Below are positions 1 through 9,510 of a stretch of DNA of 64,000 bases, one piece after another. The stretch lies in assembly GCF_000421485.1 (NCBI RefSeq), contig NZ_ATXC01000001.1, forward strand, positions 186,001-250,000, read 5' to 3'. A program made the translations under genes and the position numbers. Positions within the stretch are counted from its first letter, which is position 1, and every line of letters starts with the position of its first letter. The notes beneath the pieces were generated by a model. The model was not told the DNA's origin, made no database searches, and was given only the letters and a program-made list of their open reading frames with translations. This DNA comes from Desulfurobacterium sp. TC5-1 (GTDB lineage: Bacteria > Aquificota > Aquificia > Desulfurobacteriales > Desulfurobacteriaceae).

Positions 1-87
1 CTTTACCTTCTTGAGCAGTTTGCAGACCAGCTTCAGAACGGTGTTGGAAAATATGATTTAATTATAGGTAATTGGAAGTATTATTGA
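1..87 (+). CDS. C-terminal end of a truncated protein, possibly pilin-related
   Basis: Reading frame 1 is open from the window edge to TGA at 85-87 and encodes 28 residues ending in I-I-G-N-W-K-Y-Y. A hairpin terminator follows at 112. The ending resembles the W-K-V-Y termini of the three PilX-like proteins at 17.9-22.5 kb, where a similar Leu/Gln-rich stretch also precedes it. With only the tail visible, the family is an inference from a short motif; the rest of the gene lies outside the window. Confidence 0.45.
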   Translation, partial: LYLLEQFADQLQNGVGKYDLIIGNWKYY

Positions 88-111
88 TGGTTGATACAGT
101 TTTTTCATAAT

Positions 112-145
112 GCGGCAACCCTCTGGTTGTCGCATTTTTATTTTG
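112..145 (+). terminator. Rho-independent terminator
   Basis: A 9-bp stem (112-120 with 125-133, one G-U pair), a CTCT loop and a T-rich tail follow the truncated gene and precede the hydrogenase promoter. Confidence 0.8.
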
Positions 146-200
146 TTTCTTAATAACTCGTGTAATCTTTAATGTTTTCAGTAATATTATTTATCAATTC

Positions 201-229
201 TTGACATAATATCAAAATTTCCTTATACT
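201..229 (+). promoter_or_regulatory. Sigma-70-type promoter of the hydrogenase operon
   Basis: TTGACA at 201-206 and TATACT at 224-229 are separated by 17 bp. This is a near-consensus housekeeping promoter about 34 bp upstream of hydB. It suggests strong expression; no operator is evident. Confidence 0.75.
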
Positions 230-262
230 AACTGTGTCTCAATTCCCCAACAGGAGGGTATG

Positions 263-1351
263 ATGAACTTTCAGCTTGAAAAGGCGAAAATCCTTCCGAA
301 GGAAAACCTTTCACCATTTTTAGAAGGGGTCAGGCAGTTCGGAAGGCTCATTGCGCCGGTAAAAAAGAAAGAGAAGTATGTCTTCTCTGAAATTGATGAT
401 GTCTCAAAGGTGGAAACGGACTATGTCAGGACGATTCTGCCACCCAAGAAGTTTATCCTCGGATATTTGAGGGAGCGGTTTGAGTACAGTCCTGAAAAAA
501 TGGAATTTGTTGAAAACTTTAAGCCGCAGCCTCAGGTAATTTTCGGGGTGCACTCCTGCGATCTTCACGGTATCGCCATTCTTGATGCGGTATACCTTAA
601 GGGTGAAAATCCTGATCCACGCTATCTTGCGGCAAGAAAAGAGACCATTTTGATAGGTATTTCCTGTGTTCCGGATGATGATTGCTTCTGTATCTCTACC
701 GGAACAGCTTTTCCTGATGGTACCAGCTGGGACCTTTTCTTTACCGATATTGGAGATAGCTACTTTGTTTCCATAGGAAGTGTTAAAGGTGATGAGATTA
801 TCCACTCTTTAGATTCTCTGTTTAGGGATATTTCTAAAAAGGAGCTTTCTCTCTATAAAAAGGTTACTGCAGAGAAAAAACACCTGTTTAAGGAAAAGAA
901 TATTCCTGATCTTGAAAGAATTACTCAGGTTATTGAGCTTGAGTATGATTCTGAGATCTGGGAAGAAGAGGCAGAGAGGTGTTTTAGCTGCGGTACATGT
1001 ACAAATACCTGTCCAACCTGTTTCTGTTACACCAGCGTTGATATGCCTTCAATAGATGGAAAGGTGGTTACGCGGATAGAGTTTATAACTTCCTGTCAGT
1101 ATCCATACTATTCTCTTGTTGCAGGTGGACACAGGTTCCATGAAAACACTAAGGAGCGCTTCAGGAACCGCTACTATCACAAGTTTGTCGGTTATCCTTA
1201 TCAGATTGAAAGGTTTGGGTGTGTCGGTTGTGGTAGATGTCAGCATGAATGTCCTGCAGGTATAAGAATTGTTGATACACTTAAAAAACTGAGAGGAGCG
1301 GGAGATGAAGAAGAGTTTGGAAAAGTTACTAACGATATCCACAGTGCATGA
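263..1351 (+). CDS. hydB: NiFe hydrogenase / sulfur reductase beta subunit (4Fe-4S)
   Basis: Iron-sulfur subunit of a cytosolic group 3b-type (sulfhydrogenase) NiFe hydrogenase, homologous to sulfite reductase AsrA. It passes electrons between the NiFe core and the flavin subunit. Two C-terminal ferredoxin clusters are visible: C-F-S-C-G-T-C (near residue 241) and C-V-G-C-G-R-C (near residue 321), each followed by C-P. Tandem ATGs lie at 260 and 263; the second sits 5 nt after AGGAGG (252-257) and is preferred. It is the first gene of the operon, and its 3' end overlaps the next gene by 47 nt. Length is normal for the family. Confidence 0.9.
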   Translation: MNFQLEKAKILPKENLSPFLEGVRQFGRLIAPVKKKEKYVFSEIDDVSKVETDYVRTILPPKKFILGYLRERFEYSPEKMEFVENFKPQPQVIFGVHSCDLHGIAILDAVYLKGENPDPRYLAARKETILIGISCVPDDDCFCISTGTAFPDGTSWDLFFTDIGDSYFVSIGSVKGDEIIHSLDSLFRDISKKELSLYKKVTAEKKHLFKEKNIPDLERITQVIELEYDSEIWEEEAERCFSCGTCTNTCPTCFCYTSVDMPSIDGKVVTRIEFITSCQYPYYSLVAGGHRFHENTKERFRNRYYHKFVGYPYQIERFGCVGCGRCQHECPAGIRIVDTLKKLRGAGDEEEFGKVTNDIHSA

Positions 1352-2183
1352 TCCTTTTAAACCTCAAAAGGTCAGGATTACAGATATAGAGGATCTTGCA
1401 CCTGATCATAAGAAGTTTTCCTTTGTGTTTGTTGAAGAGGAACTTAACGAGAAGTGGAGTCACAAGCCAGGTCAGTTTGTTATGTTAACTGTTCCAAAGG
1501 CCGGTGAGATTCCGATTTCTATTTGTTCTTCACCTACCAGAAAGGGAACTATAGAACTGACTGTAAGAAAAGTTGGAAGAAAAACGGAAGTTCTTCACAG
1601 CATGAAGTGTGGTGACATTTTAGGTTTGAGAGGTCCTTATGGCAATTCTTTCCCTGTTGACCTTATGGAAGGTCACAACGTTCTGATTATTGCCGGTGGT
1701 CTTGGTATGGCACCACTTCGTTCCCTTGTCTGGTACATCCTGGACAAGAGGGAGAAGTACAAAGAGGTTTATCTGCTTTACGGAACAAGAAACTATGAAG
1801 CGGTTCTTTATAAGGATGAGCTTAGAAGATTAAATGAGAGAGATGATATTAAGTGTCTCTACATACTTGATAGGGTGGAAACGGAAGAGGATAAAGCCTG
1901 GACAGAAAGAGAAGGACTTATTACCTCTTTAATTTCAGAGGTTAAACTTGATCCTGCCGATACTTATGTGGCCGTTTGTGGACCACCTGTGGCCTATAGA
2001 TTTATTGGAGCTGAACTTATAAAGAATGGCTATCAGGAGAGTAAAGTATTCGTTTCTCTTGAGAGAAAAATGGAATGTGGTGTAGGGAAGTGTGGTCACT
2101 GTCAGGTGGGTTACAAGTTTACGTGTGTTGACGGTCCTATCTTTCCACTCTGGGATACGAAAAATCTACCAAAAATGATTTAA
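1305..2183 (+). CDS. hydG: NiFe hydrogenase / sulfur reductase gamma subunit (FAD, NAD(P)-binding, 2Fe-2S)
   Basis: Flavin-containing diaphorase subunit, related to AsrB and dihydroorotate dehydrogenase electron-transfer proteins, that couples the hydrogenase to NAD(P)H. A flavin-binding P-I-S-I-C-S-S-P stretch (about residue 70), a nucleotide-binding I-I-A-G-G-L-G-M-A-P-L (about 128) and C-terminal cysteines (C-G-V-G-K-C-G-H-C and a later Cys) for a 2Fe-2S cluster are present. The ATG at 1305 has an AGGAG 6 nt upstream but lies inside hydB. A GTG at 1344 would give the N-terminus usual for the family, so the exact start is uncertain. Confidence 0.9.
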   Translation: MKKSLEKLLTISTVHDPFKPQKVRITDIEDLAPDHKKFSFVFVEEELNEKWSHKPGQFVMLTVPKAGEIPISICSSPTRKGTIELTVRKVGRKTEVLHSMKCGDILGLRGPYGNSFPVDLMEGHNVLIIAGGLGMAPLRSLVWYILDKREKYKEVYLLYGTRNYEAVLYKDELRRLNERDDIKCLYILDRVETEEDKAWTEREGLITSLISEVKLDPADTYVAVCGPPVAYRFIGAELIKNGYQESKVFVSLERKMECGVGKCGHCQVGYKFTCVDGPIFPLWDTKNLPKMI

Positions 2184-2193
2184 GAGGTGCGGT

Positions 2194-2961
2194 ATGGCAA
2201 AGCCAAAGATTGGAATAATGTATCTTACAAGCTGTGCTGGATGTCAGTGTGAGATACTTAACTACGAAGAGGCACTCTTAAAGCTTTTAGATCTAACAGA
2301 GATTAAGTATTTTCCTATAGGTAGCAGTGCCAATACACTTGATGAAGAACTTGATGTTCTTTTTGTTGAAGGTTCTGTTTCTTCTTCCCTTGATGAAGAA
2401 ATGGTCAAAAAGGGGAGGGAAAAGGCGAAAATTCTCGTTGCAATAGGAACATGTGCCTGCTTTGGTGGCATTCAGGCGAACAACAATGATGTACCGCTTG
2501 AAGAGTTATTGGAAACTGTTTATGGCACGACGGATATGCCGTTTGAAATTACTCACGCAAGACCTGTTGAAGAAGTTGTAAAGGTTGACTATTCTCTACC
2601 GGGATGCCCTGTTGATGGAAAGCAGTTTGTCTATGCGGCTGCATTTCTGCTTAACGGCGTGAAGCCGTTCTTCCCGAAAATGGCAGTCTGTTACGAATGC
2701 AAACTTTCAGAAACTGAATGTAGAACACTGCAAGGTCTTTTCTGTCTTGGCCCTATTACAGCAGCAGGCTGTGGAGCGCCATGTACATCAAAAGGGCTTG
2801 GTTGTCAGGGTTGCCGTGGTGATCACGATGCACCTAATTACAGGGAGATGGTTGAAGTTCTTTCTGCGAGAGGCCTTAAAGGTAAAGATTTGATTAACTT
2901 TATGAAAGTTTTCCGCGGCAACTACCTGAAAGAAAAACTAAAAGATGCAGGGGTTGAATGA
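2194..2961 (+). CDS. hydD: NiFe hydrogenase small (delta) subunit
   Basis: Small electron-transfer subunit of the cytosolic NiFe hydrogenase. The N-terminal S-C-A-G-C-Q-C motif (Cys14, 17 and 19) and the later G-T-C-A-C-F-G-G provide the ligands for the proximal 4Fe-4S cluster. Further cysteine motifs in the second half (around C-Y-E-C and G-C-G-A-P-C) fit additional clusters. There is no Tat signal, so it is cytoplasmic. It starts 10 nt after hydG and its stop overlaps the hydA start (ATGATG), indicating translational coupling. Confidence 0.92.
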   Translation: MAKPKIGIMYLTSCAGCQCEILNYEEALLKLLDLTEIKYFPIGSSANTLDEELDVLFVEGSVSSSLDEEMVKKGREKAKILVAIGTCACFGGIQANNNDVPLEELLETVYGTTDMPFEITHARPVEEVVKVDYSLPGCPVDGKQFVYAAAFLLNGVKPFFPKMAVCYECKLSETECRTLQGLFCLGPITAAGCGAPCTSKGLGCQGCRGDHDAPNYREMVEVLSARGLKGKDLINFMKVFRGNYLKEKLKDAGVE

Positions 2962-4265
2962 TGAAGAAAGAGATAAAAGTAGATCACTTAACAAGGGTTG
3001 AGGGCCATGGTGCCATAGAGATAATCCTTGAAGGTGATAAGGTAAAAGATGTTAAGGTAAGGATAACTGAAGGACCGAGATTTTATGAATACACCGTAAG
3101 AGAGAGACTCTGGACAGACATTCCAAAGGTTGTTTCAAGAATATGCGGTATCTGTTATGTCTCTCACCGTATAGCTTCTGTAAGAGCTATTGAGGATGCT
3201 TTTGACGTGACAGTACCGGAGCCAATAAAGCTTTTAAGAAGACTGCTCATCGTTGGCGAATTTTTTGAAAGTCACGCTCTCCACGTTTACTTCCTGGCAC
3301 TTCCTGACTACATGGGATACGATTCTGCCCTCGCTATGGCAAAAGAGTATCCAAACGTTGTTAAGCGTGCATTTAAGATGAAAAACCTGGGTAATACTAT
3401 AATGAAAACGATTACAGGTAAGCATTTTCATGGTGAAAACATCATTCCCGGTGGATTTGCTACCTATCCAACGAAAGAAGAGCTGTTGGCTCTAAAAGAG
3501 CAGCTTGAAGACGTTATCGTGGATGTAGAAGATACCGTTAAGCTCTTTGATTCCCTTGACTATCCGGAGCTTAATGATCCGCCAATTCTTCAAATGGCAA
3601 TATCAAAGGATAAGCTTGCCTTCGTTGGTAATGAAATGTACCTCTCAGATGGAACGGTATTTACTAAAAATGAATTTGAAATGTTTGTGACAGAAACTTT
3701 TAATGGATATTCTATGGCCAAGCAGTCAACTATAGAGGGAAAACCGTTTCTCGTTGGACCTCTTGCAAGAATTAATCTTCACATTGACTCTCTCAGACCT
3801 AAAACCAAAGAGATTGTGAAAAAAATGAGAATTAAGTTTCCTTCCAATAATAGTTTGCATCAGAATGTTGCGAGGACAATTGAGCTTTTAGAACTTGTTC
3901 AAGAAGGAATAGAGCTTATAGATGCAATACTTGCCGATTATCCTTCAGTTTCAAGGGTTGACGTTAAACCCAAAGCGGGAACCGGTTTTGGACTTAAAGA
4001 AGCACCGAGGGGTACTCTTTACCACAAATACTCTTTTGATGAAAACGGCAGGTGTACCAATGCCAACATAATTACACCGACGGCACAGCTTCAGGCGAAC
4101 ATGGAGAAAGATTTAAAGTCTCTTGCTGATAGGCTCTCATCAGAGGATGAAGCTACTATTAAAAAATATGCAGAGATGATGATAAGGGCTTATGACCCTT
4201 GCATTTCTTGTTCTGTTCACATGTTCGGTGCTAAGTTTGAAACGCTGAAAGTTGTTCGCCTGTAA
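2958..4265 (+). CDS. hydA: NiFe hydrogenase large (alpha) subunit
   Basis: Catalytic subunit carrying the NiFe(CN)2CO centre. The L1 signature R-I-C-G-I-C supplies Cys63 and Cys66, and the L2 signature D-P-C-I-S-C-S-V-H supplies Cys415 and Cys418. R-V-E-G-H-G lies near the N-terminus. About 14 residues follow the L2 histidine, as expected for the C-terminal peptide removed by a maturation protease, but no protease or hyp gene is in the window. The start could be 2958 or the adjacent ATG at 2961. Last gene of hydBGDA. In an autotroph this enzyme would make NAD(P)H from H2. Confidence 0.93.
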   Translation: MMKKEIKVDHLTRVEGHGAIEIILEGDKVKDVKVRITEGPRFYEYTVRERLWTDIPKVVSRICGICYVSHRIASVRAIEDAFDVTVPEPIKLLRRLLIVGEFFESHALHVYFLALPDYMGYDSALAMAKEYPNVVKRAFKMKNLGNTIMKTITGKHFHGENIIPGGFATYPTKEELLALKEQLEDVIVDVEDTVKLFDSLDYPELNDPPILQMAISKDKLAFVGNEMYLSDGTVFTKNEFEMFVTETFNGYSMAKQSTIEGKPFLVGPLARINLHIDSLRPKTKEIVKKMRIKFPSNNSLHQNVARTIELLELVQEGIELIDAILADYPSVSRVDVKPKAGTGFGLKEAPRGTLYHKYSFDENGRCTNANIITPTAQLQANMEKDLKSLADRLSSEDEATIKKYAEMMIRAYDPCISCSVHMFGAKFETLKVVRL

Positions 4266-4287
4266 AGGTTTTCTTTGTTAACTGTTG

Positions 4288-4317
4288 AGCCCCCTCTTAA
4301 AGGGGGCTTTTCTTTTT
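4288..4317 (+). terminator. Rho-independent terminator of the hydrogenase operon
   Basis: An 8-bp G/C-rich stem (4288-4295 with 4301-4308), a CTTAA loop and a T-rich tail follow hydA. Confidence 0.9.
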
Positions 4318-4360
4318 GAAATGGTAAAATCAAATAGGGACTAAAAGGTGTGGAGGTCTT

Positions 4361-4783
4361 ATGGACACTGCCATTAGGATTTTTTACTATATTGCAAAAG
4401 CCTTCTTTTTCGTAGCTTTTCTCTATCTTTCATTTATTATCCTTCTAAGGATTTATTGGGGATTTAAGTCCAGAAGAATGAAGGGGAAACCTCTTCCAGT
4501 ACTTGACGGAGAGTTTGCCCGTCTGAAAAAAGGAAAAGGACTTGTCTATTTCTACTCGCCTACATGTCAGCCGTGTAAGGCAATGGAACCCATTATAAAA
4601 AAGCTTGTTAAAGATGCGAAAGTAAAGGTTGTTAGGATAAATGTCAATGAAAAGCCGGAATTTGCAAGGAAGTTTGGGATTCTTGCTACGCCTTCAGAAA
4701 TTTTAGTTAAAGATGGCAAAATCGTGAAGGTTATTCTCGGGCCCGCGACTGAAGGAGATATAAGAAAAGGGTTGGAGCTATGA
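4361..4783 (+). CDS. Membrane-anchored thioredoxin-like protein
   Basis: One N-terminal membrane helix (about residues 7-32) is followed by a thioredoxin fold with the redox motif C-Q-P-C (Cys69 and Cys72) in a Y-S-P-T-C context, then a cis-proline loop A-T-P-S. The anchor suggests a tethered disulfide reductase, but which side of the membrane it faces cannot be read with certainty. A GGAGG site precedes the ATG. An extended -10-like TGGTAAAAT at 4322-4330 may be its promoter. Its stop overlaps the next start (ATGA). Substrate unknown. Confidence 0.8.
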   Translation: MDTAIRIFYYIAKAFFFVAFLYLSFIILLRIYWGFKSRRMKGKPLPVLDGEFARLKKGKGLVYFYSPTCQPCKAMEPIIKKLVKDAKVKVVRINVNEKPEFARKFGILATPSEILVKDGKIVKVILGPATEGDIRKGLEL

Positions 4784-6150
4784 AAATAACGTTCTGTGGA
4801 GCAGCACAGGTTGTTACGGGGAGCTGTCATCTTGTAGAGACTGAAAAAACGAAGTTCCTTCTTGACTGTGGCCAGTTCCAGGGTGGTGTAGAGCTTGAAA
4901 ACCTTAACTATACGTTTCCTTTTAATCCTTCTGACGTTAGTTTTGTGATTCTTTCCCACGGACATCTTGATCACTGCGGTCGTCTTCCGCTGCTTGTTAA
5001 AAAGGGTTTTAAGGGAAAGATATATGCGACTTCCGGGACGATAGACATTGCAAGGCTTATACTGATGGATGCTGCTCAGGTTCAGGAAGAGTCGATAGAA
5101 ACAGTTAATAGAAAGAGATTGAGGGAAGGGTTGCCTCCTGTTGAGCCGCTCTTTGTTCTTGATGACGTTTTTGATGTGTTTGACTTTTTTGAGCCAATTC
5201 CTTACGGTGAGTGGGTTGAAACAGGTAATGTCAGATTTAGGTTTAGGGACGCAGGACATATTCTCTGTTCATCTTTTGTAGAGATAGAAATTGAAGGAAA
5301 AAGAGTCATCTATTCTGGAGATCTTGGAAATAAAGGAAAACCGTTTGTTCCTGATCCTTCTTATCCCGAAAAGGCGGATGTTCTGATTGTTGAGTCAACT
5401 TACGGAAACAGGGTTCATAAATCGATTGAAGAGTCTGTTGCTGAACTTAAAGAGGCGATAGTTGACACGTTTAGAAGGGGCGGTGTTGTTCTCATTCCTT
5501 CTTTTGCACTTGAACGGGCTCAGGATATTCTCTACTTTTTGAAACTTTTTATAGAGAGAGGCGAAATTCCAAGGTGTAAGGTTTTCCTTGATAGCCCTCT
5601 TGCCATTTCTATTACGAGAACTTTTAAACGTCATAGAGAGTGTTTTGATAAAGATACACTTGAACTTTTTAAGAAAGGGGATCCGTTAAATTTTTCCGGT
5701 TTAACGTTTACGCGAACCGTTGAGGAATCAATGAAGATAAATAACGTTAAGTCAAATGCCATCATAATTGCCGGTAATGGCATGTGCACTGCCGGCAGGA
5801 TTGTTCACCATTTGAGACACCATCTCTGGGATAGAAGCAGTTCCATAGTTTTTATTGGTTATCAGGCGGAAGGGACAACGGGAAGGGAAATTGTTGAAGG
5901 AAAGAAAAAGGTAAAGGTTTTTAACGAGTACATAAAGGTAAATGCAAAAGTTTACACTATTAACGGTTTTTCTTCTCATGCCGATAAACCGCAGCTTATT
6001 GATTGGATAAAAAAGGGTGTAAAAAAAGATACCCAAATTGTTCTTGTTCACGGTGAAAAAGAGGTGATGAAGGACTACAGTGAGGCTATATTAAAAGGTA
6101 CAGGGATAAAGCCGGTTGTTCCAGAACTTTATGAAACTGTAACCTTCTAA
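4780..6150 (+). CDS. Metallo-beta-lactamase/beta-CASP RNA-processing exonuclease
   Basis: Zinc-dependent nuclease of the CPSF73-like beta-CASP family, which matures or degrades RNA. The metal-binding H-G-H-L-D-H signature (His60, His62, Asp64, His65) lies in the N-terminal MBL domain. S-G-D-L-G and E-S-T-Y-G-N-R mark the MBL/beta-CASP junction, and the RNA-specificity domain ends with S-S-H-A-D and V-H-G-E motifs. No KH domain precedes it, as in bacterial YSH1-like proteins of about 450 residues. Coupled to the thioredoxin gene by a 4-nt overlap. Confidence 0.88.
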   Translation: MKITFCGAAQVVTGSCHLVETEKTKFLLDCGQFQGGVELENLNYTFPFNPSDVSFVILSHGHLDHCGRLPLLVKKGFKGKIYATSGTIDIARLILMDAAQVQEESIETVNRKRLREGLPPVEPLFVLDDVFDVFDFFEPIPYGEWVETGNVRFRFRDAGHILCSSFVEIEIEGKRVIYSGDLGNKGKPFVPDPSYPEKADVLIVESTYGNRVHKSIEESVAELKEAIVDTFRRGGVVLIPSFALERAQDILYFLKLFIERGEIPRCKVFLDSPLAISITRTFKRHRECFDKDTLELFKKGDPLNFSGLTFTRTVEESMKINNVKSNAIIIAGNGMCTAGRIVHHLRHHLWDRSSSIVFIGYQAEGTTGREIVEGKKKVKVFNEYIKVNAKVYTINGFSSHADKPQLIDWIKKGVKKDTQIVLVHGEKEVMKDYSEAILKGTGIKPVVPELYETVTF

Positions 6151-6162
6151 AGGAAGGCAAAA

Positions 6163-7887
6163 ATGAAAAATAAAGAACTTGCCAGGATATTTGATGAGTG
6201 GGCGGATATCTTAGAATTTAAGGGGGATAATCCCTATCATATAAGAGCTTACAGAAATGCGGCAAGAATAATAAATGACCTATCAGAGGATATAGAAGTA
6301 CTTGCAAAAGAAGGAAAACTTTCTTCTCTGCCAGGCATAGGAAAGCGCCTGCAGGCAAAGATTCTTGAGTTTTTGAAAACGGGAAAGATTGAAGAGTTTG
6401 AAAAGCTTAAGACGGAAGTTCCTGATACGATTTTCACACTTCTTGACATTCCTGGAGTCGGTCCAAAAACGGTTAAACTTCTCTACGAAAAGCTTGGTGT
6501 AAGAAGCCTTGAAGACTTAAAAAGGGCGATAGAACAGGGAAAACTCTACACGCTTCCAGGTTTTCGTGAGAAGAAGGTTCAGAAAATAAGAAAAGGTATA
6601 GAGCTTCTTGAGAAGTCTCACGGCAGGATTTTGCTTGGTGTAGCGGTGTTTATCGTTGACAGGATAGTGGAACAGCTTAAAAGTCAGGCGTTTGTTGAAC
6701 ATATATCTGTTGCTGGCTCTACGAGGCGCATGAAGGAGACAGTTGGGGATATAGATATTCTTGCAACTGGTAAAAACCTTGAGATTATTGAAGCTTTTGT
6801 TTCCCTTCCAAACGTGAAGGAGATTCTCTGGAAAGGGACAAAGAAAGCAACGATAATTGTTGAAGAGGGCGAGCAGGTTGATTTAAGGGTAACAGAACCG
6901 GATTGCTACGGTGCAGCACTTCAATATTTTACAGGTTCTCGTGCCCATAACATTCATCTTAGAACTATATGCGTTAAGAATGGCCTTAAACTCAACGAAT
7001 ACGGGCTTTTTAGAGGTGAAGAGAGAATTGCAGGTAAAACGGAAGAGGAGATATACTCTGCTCTCGGTATGGATACGCCACCACCGGAAATAAGAGAAGA
7101 TACGGGAGAGATAGAGGCGGCTTTTGAACATAAGCTTCCAGACCTTGTAGAACTTTCTGAAATAAAGGGTGATCTTCATGTTCATTCAAACTGGTCAGAC
7201 GGTGCTTCTAAAATTGAAGATTTAATAGATGAAGCTCTGAAGAGAGGATATAAATACATAGCGATTACAGATCATTCAAAGTCTCTGAAAATAGCTTCTG
7301 GGCTTTCAGAAGAAGACCTTATGAGGCGAAACTACGAAATAGACAGGTGGAATGAAAAATTGAACGGTAAACTTGTTCTCTTGAAAGGTACGGAGGTGGA
7401 CATACTGCCTGACGGAAGGCTTGACTATGATGATGAAATTTTGAAAACGCTTGATTTTGTCGTTGCTTCTGTTCATTCCCGCTTTAACGAAGATAATACA
7501 GAAAGGATACTGAAGGCTATAGAGAATCCTTACGTCAACGTTATAGGTCATCCAACCGGAAGGGTTATAGGGGCAAGGGAAGCTTATCCTCTTGACCTTG
7601 AAAAGATATTTAAAACCGCTGCGGAGACGGGAACGGCACTTGAGATAAACTGTTACTACAACAGACTTGACCTTAAAGATTCAAACTGCCGTCTTGCCAA
7701 AAGATCTGGTGTTAAGTTTTCCCTTGGTACCGATGCTCACCACAGAGACCATATGTGGATGATGAAACTTGGCGTTGGAACGGCACGGAGGGGTTGGGTT
7801 GAGAAGAAAGATGTCATTAACACTTTAAACATAAAAAGACTAAAAGAGTTTGTTATGGCGAAAAGGAAGAAATTTGGTGTGGCTTAA
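6163..7887 (+). CDS. polX: DNA polymerase/3'-5' exonuclease PolX
   Basis: Family X DNA polymerase with a C-terminal PHP domain, a base-excision-repair gap filler with exonuclease activity. The N-terminus has helix-hairpin-helix segments (L-P-G-I-G and I-P-G-V-G, before residue 100). The nucleotidyltransferase core is at 185-199 (G-S-T-R-R, then G-D-I-D catalytic carboxylates). The PHP domain begins near residue 336 with D-L-H-V-H-S-N-W-S-D and ends with G-T-D-A-H-H metal ligands. Length of 574 is typical of bacterial PolX. A weak AAGGAAGG precedes the ATG. Confidence 0.93.
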   Translation: MKNKELARIFDEWADILEFKGDNPYHIRAYRNAARIINDLSEDIEVLAKEGKLSSLPGIGKRLQAKILEFLKTGKIEEFEKLKTEVPDTIFTLLDIPGVGPKTVKLLYEKLGVRSLEDLKRAIEQGKLYTLPGFREKKVQKIRKGIELLEKSHGRILLGVAVFIVDRIVEQLKSQAFVEHISVAGSTRRMKETVGDIDILATGKNLEIIEAFVSLPNVKEILWKGTKKATIIVEEGEQVDLRVTEPDCYGAALQYFTGSRAHNIHLRTICVKNGLKLNEYGLFRGEERIAGKTEEEIYSALGMDTPPPEIREDTGEIEAAFEHKLPDLVELSEIKGDLHVHSNWSDGASKIEDLIDEALKRGYKYIAITDHSKSLKIASGLSEEDLMRRNYEIDRWNEKLNGKLVLLKGTEVDILPDGRLDYDDEILKTLDFVVASVHSRFNEDNTERILKAIENPYVNVIGHPTGRVIGAREAYPLDLEKIFKTAAETGTALEINCYYNRLDLKDSNCRLAKRSGVKFSLGTDAHHRDHMWMMKLGVGTARRGWVEKKDVINTLNIKRLKEFVMAKRKKFGVA

Positions 7888-7899
7888 AGGGAGGTATGT

Positions 7900-9510
7900 A
7901 TGTTCATTCTCAAGGCTTCTGAAATGGGAATTATGGATAGGGAGACAATAGAGGGTGTTGGTATTCCAGGTGTTGTTCTTATGGAGAATGCTGCCCGTGG
8001 TGTTGTTTCTGTTATAGAAAAGAGAGTTCCCGGAAGGAAAGCGGTTGTTATCTGCGGCAGAGGAAATAACGGTGGTGATGGTCTTGCAGTTGCCAGGAAT
8101 CTCATAGGTCACGGTTACGACGTAAAGATTTTCCTTCTGTCTGAACCTGATAGTTTAAAGGGGGATGCTAAAGTTAATTATGATATTTTAAGGGGCATGA
8201 AAGTTCAGGTTGCCTCCGTTTTAAGAGAAATAGACCTTGGAGATTTATTTTCCGAATGTGAGAAAGCAGATTTTGTCGTTGATGCGATTTTTGGGACGGG
8301 ACTTTCAAAGCCTGTTGAAGGTTTCTACGCTTCAGTTATAGACCTTATAAACAGGAGCGAAACGCCTGTTATTTCTGTTGATATTCCTTCAGGCCTTTTT
8401 GCCGATACGGGAAATTTGCCTTCCGGTGCTTTTGTGAAGGCCAGCTGGACGGTTACATTTGCTTTCCCGAAGATTGTTCACGTTATGGCTCCTGGCTGTA
8501 AGTATGTAGGGGATGTTTTTGTAGTTGATATATCCATTCCGGAAAAGATTTCAGAGAGGCATAATCCGGGAAGGTGTATTTTAACCAGAGATAAAGTTTT
8601 TGATGTTTTTCCGGAAAGGGATATCAACAGTCACAAGTACAACTATGGTTTCCTTGCTGTTGTTGGAGGTTCCTGCGGAAAGACAGGTGCACCATCGATG
8701 AGTGCTTTGGCAGCTTTAAGAACAGGTGTGGGGCTTGTTTCAGCGGTTGTTCCCAGAGATCTTAATCTTGTTTTTGAGGTTAAGCTTACGGAACCGATGA
8801 CTGTTCCAATAATGTCTGCAGAAAGGGGTCACTTTAACGCCAACTCTGTTGATGAAGTGGTTACATGCCTTAAAAACGGTAAGTTTTCTGCGGTTGCGAT
8901 AGGTCCAGGTCTTGGATGGAACAGGGATACCGAGGTATTTGTTAAAGAAATTCTGGAAAACGTTGATTTGCCGTTCATCATAGATGCCGACGGTTTAAAT
9001 GCACTTTCCAGGAATGTTGGGATTCTTAAAGATTTAAAAAAGACGGCCATTCTTACGCCTCACGGTGGAGAATTTTCAAGACTTACCGGCCTTTCTGTTT
9101 CTGAAATAGTATCTGACCCTATAACTCATGCGGTTAACTTTGCCAGAGAATACGGAGTGGTTCTTGTTTTAAAAGGTGGTAGAACAGTTGTTGCAACGCC
9201 TGAGGGCAGAGCTTTTATAAACGTTATAGGAAATCCCGGAATGGCCACTGCTGGGACAGGTGACGTTCTTACAGGGATAATTGGTGCACTTGTTGCAATG
9301 GGTGTTTCTGCTGAAAGGGCAGCAGCTGCTGGTGTCTTTCTTCACGCCCTTGCTGGTAATATGGCAAAAGAAAAGTTTGGTGAAGAGTCTCTTATTGCTA
9401 CAGATTTAATAGAACTTCTGCCTGAGGCGGTAAAAGTGCTGAAGCAGCCTGTTGAAAAGAGAACAGAGATACCTTTCGTAAGCTCTATGAGAGAGATAAT
9501 TGGTGTTTAA
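7900..9510 (+). CDS. nnr: Bifunctional NAD(P)H-hydrate epimerase / ADP-dependent dehydratase
   Basis: Repairs hydrated NAD(P)H. The N-terminal YjeF epimerase domain (about residues 1-215) contains V-I-C-G-R-G-N-N-G-G-D-G and V-D-I-P-S-G. The C-terminal ribokinase-like dehydratase domain (about 230-510) contains G-P-G-L-G, D-A-D-G-L-N-A-L and the A-G-T-G-D-V-L-T-G signature. The fusion length of 536 is normal. GGGAGG lies just upstream of the ATG. The 3' end overlaps the kinase gene by 11 nt. Confidence 0.93.
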   Translation: MFILKASEMGIMDRETIEGVGIPGVVLMENAARGVVSVIEKRVPGRKAVVICGRGNNGGDGLAVARNLIGHGYDVKIFLLSEPDSLKGDAKVNYDILRGMKVQVASVLREIDLGDLFSECEKADFVVDAIFGTGLSKPVEGFYASVIDLINRSETPVISVDIPSGLFADTGNLPSGAFVKASWTVTFAFPKIVHVMAPGCKYVGDVFVVDISIPEKISERHNPGRCILTRDKVFDVFPERDINSHKYNYGFLAVVGGSCGKTGAPSMSALAALRTGVGLVSAVVPRDLNLVFEVKLTEPMTVPIMSAERGHFNANSVDEVVTCLKNGKFSAVAIGPGLGWNRDTEVFVKEILENVDLPFIIDADGLNALSRNVGILKDLKKTAILTPHGGEFSRLTGLSVSEIVSDPITHAVNFAREYGVVLVLKGGRTVVATPEGRAFINVIGNPGMATAGTGDVLTGIIGALVAMGVSAERAAAAGVFLHALAGNMAKEKFGEESLIATDLIELLPEAVKVLKQPVEKRTEIPFVSSMREIIGV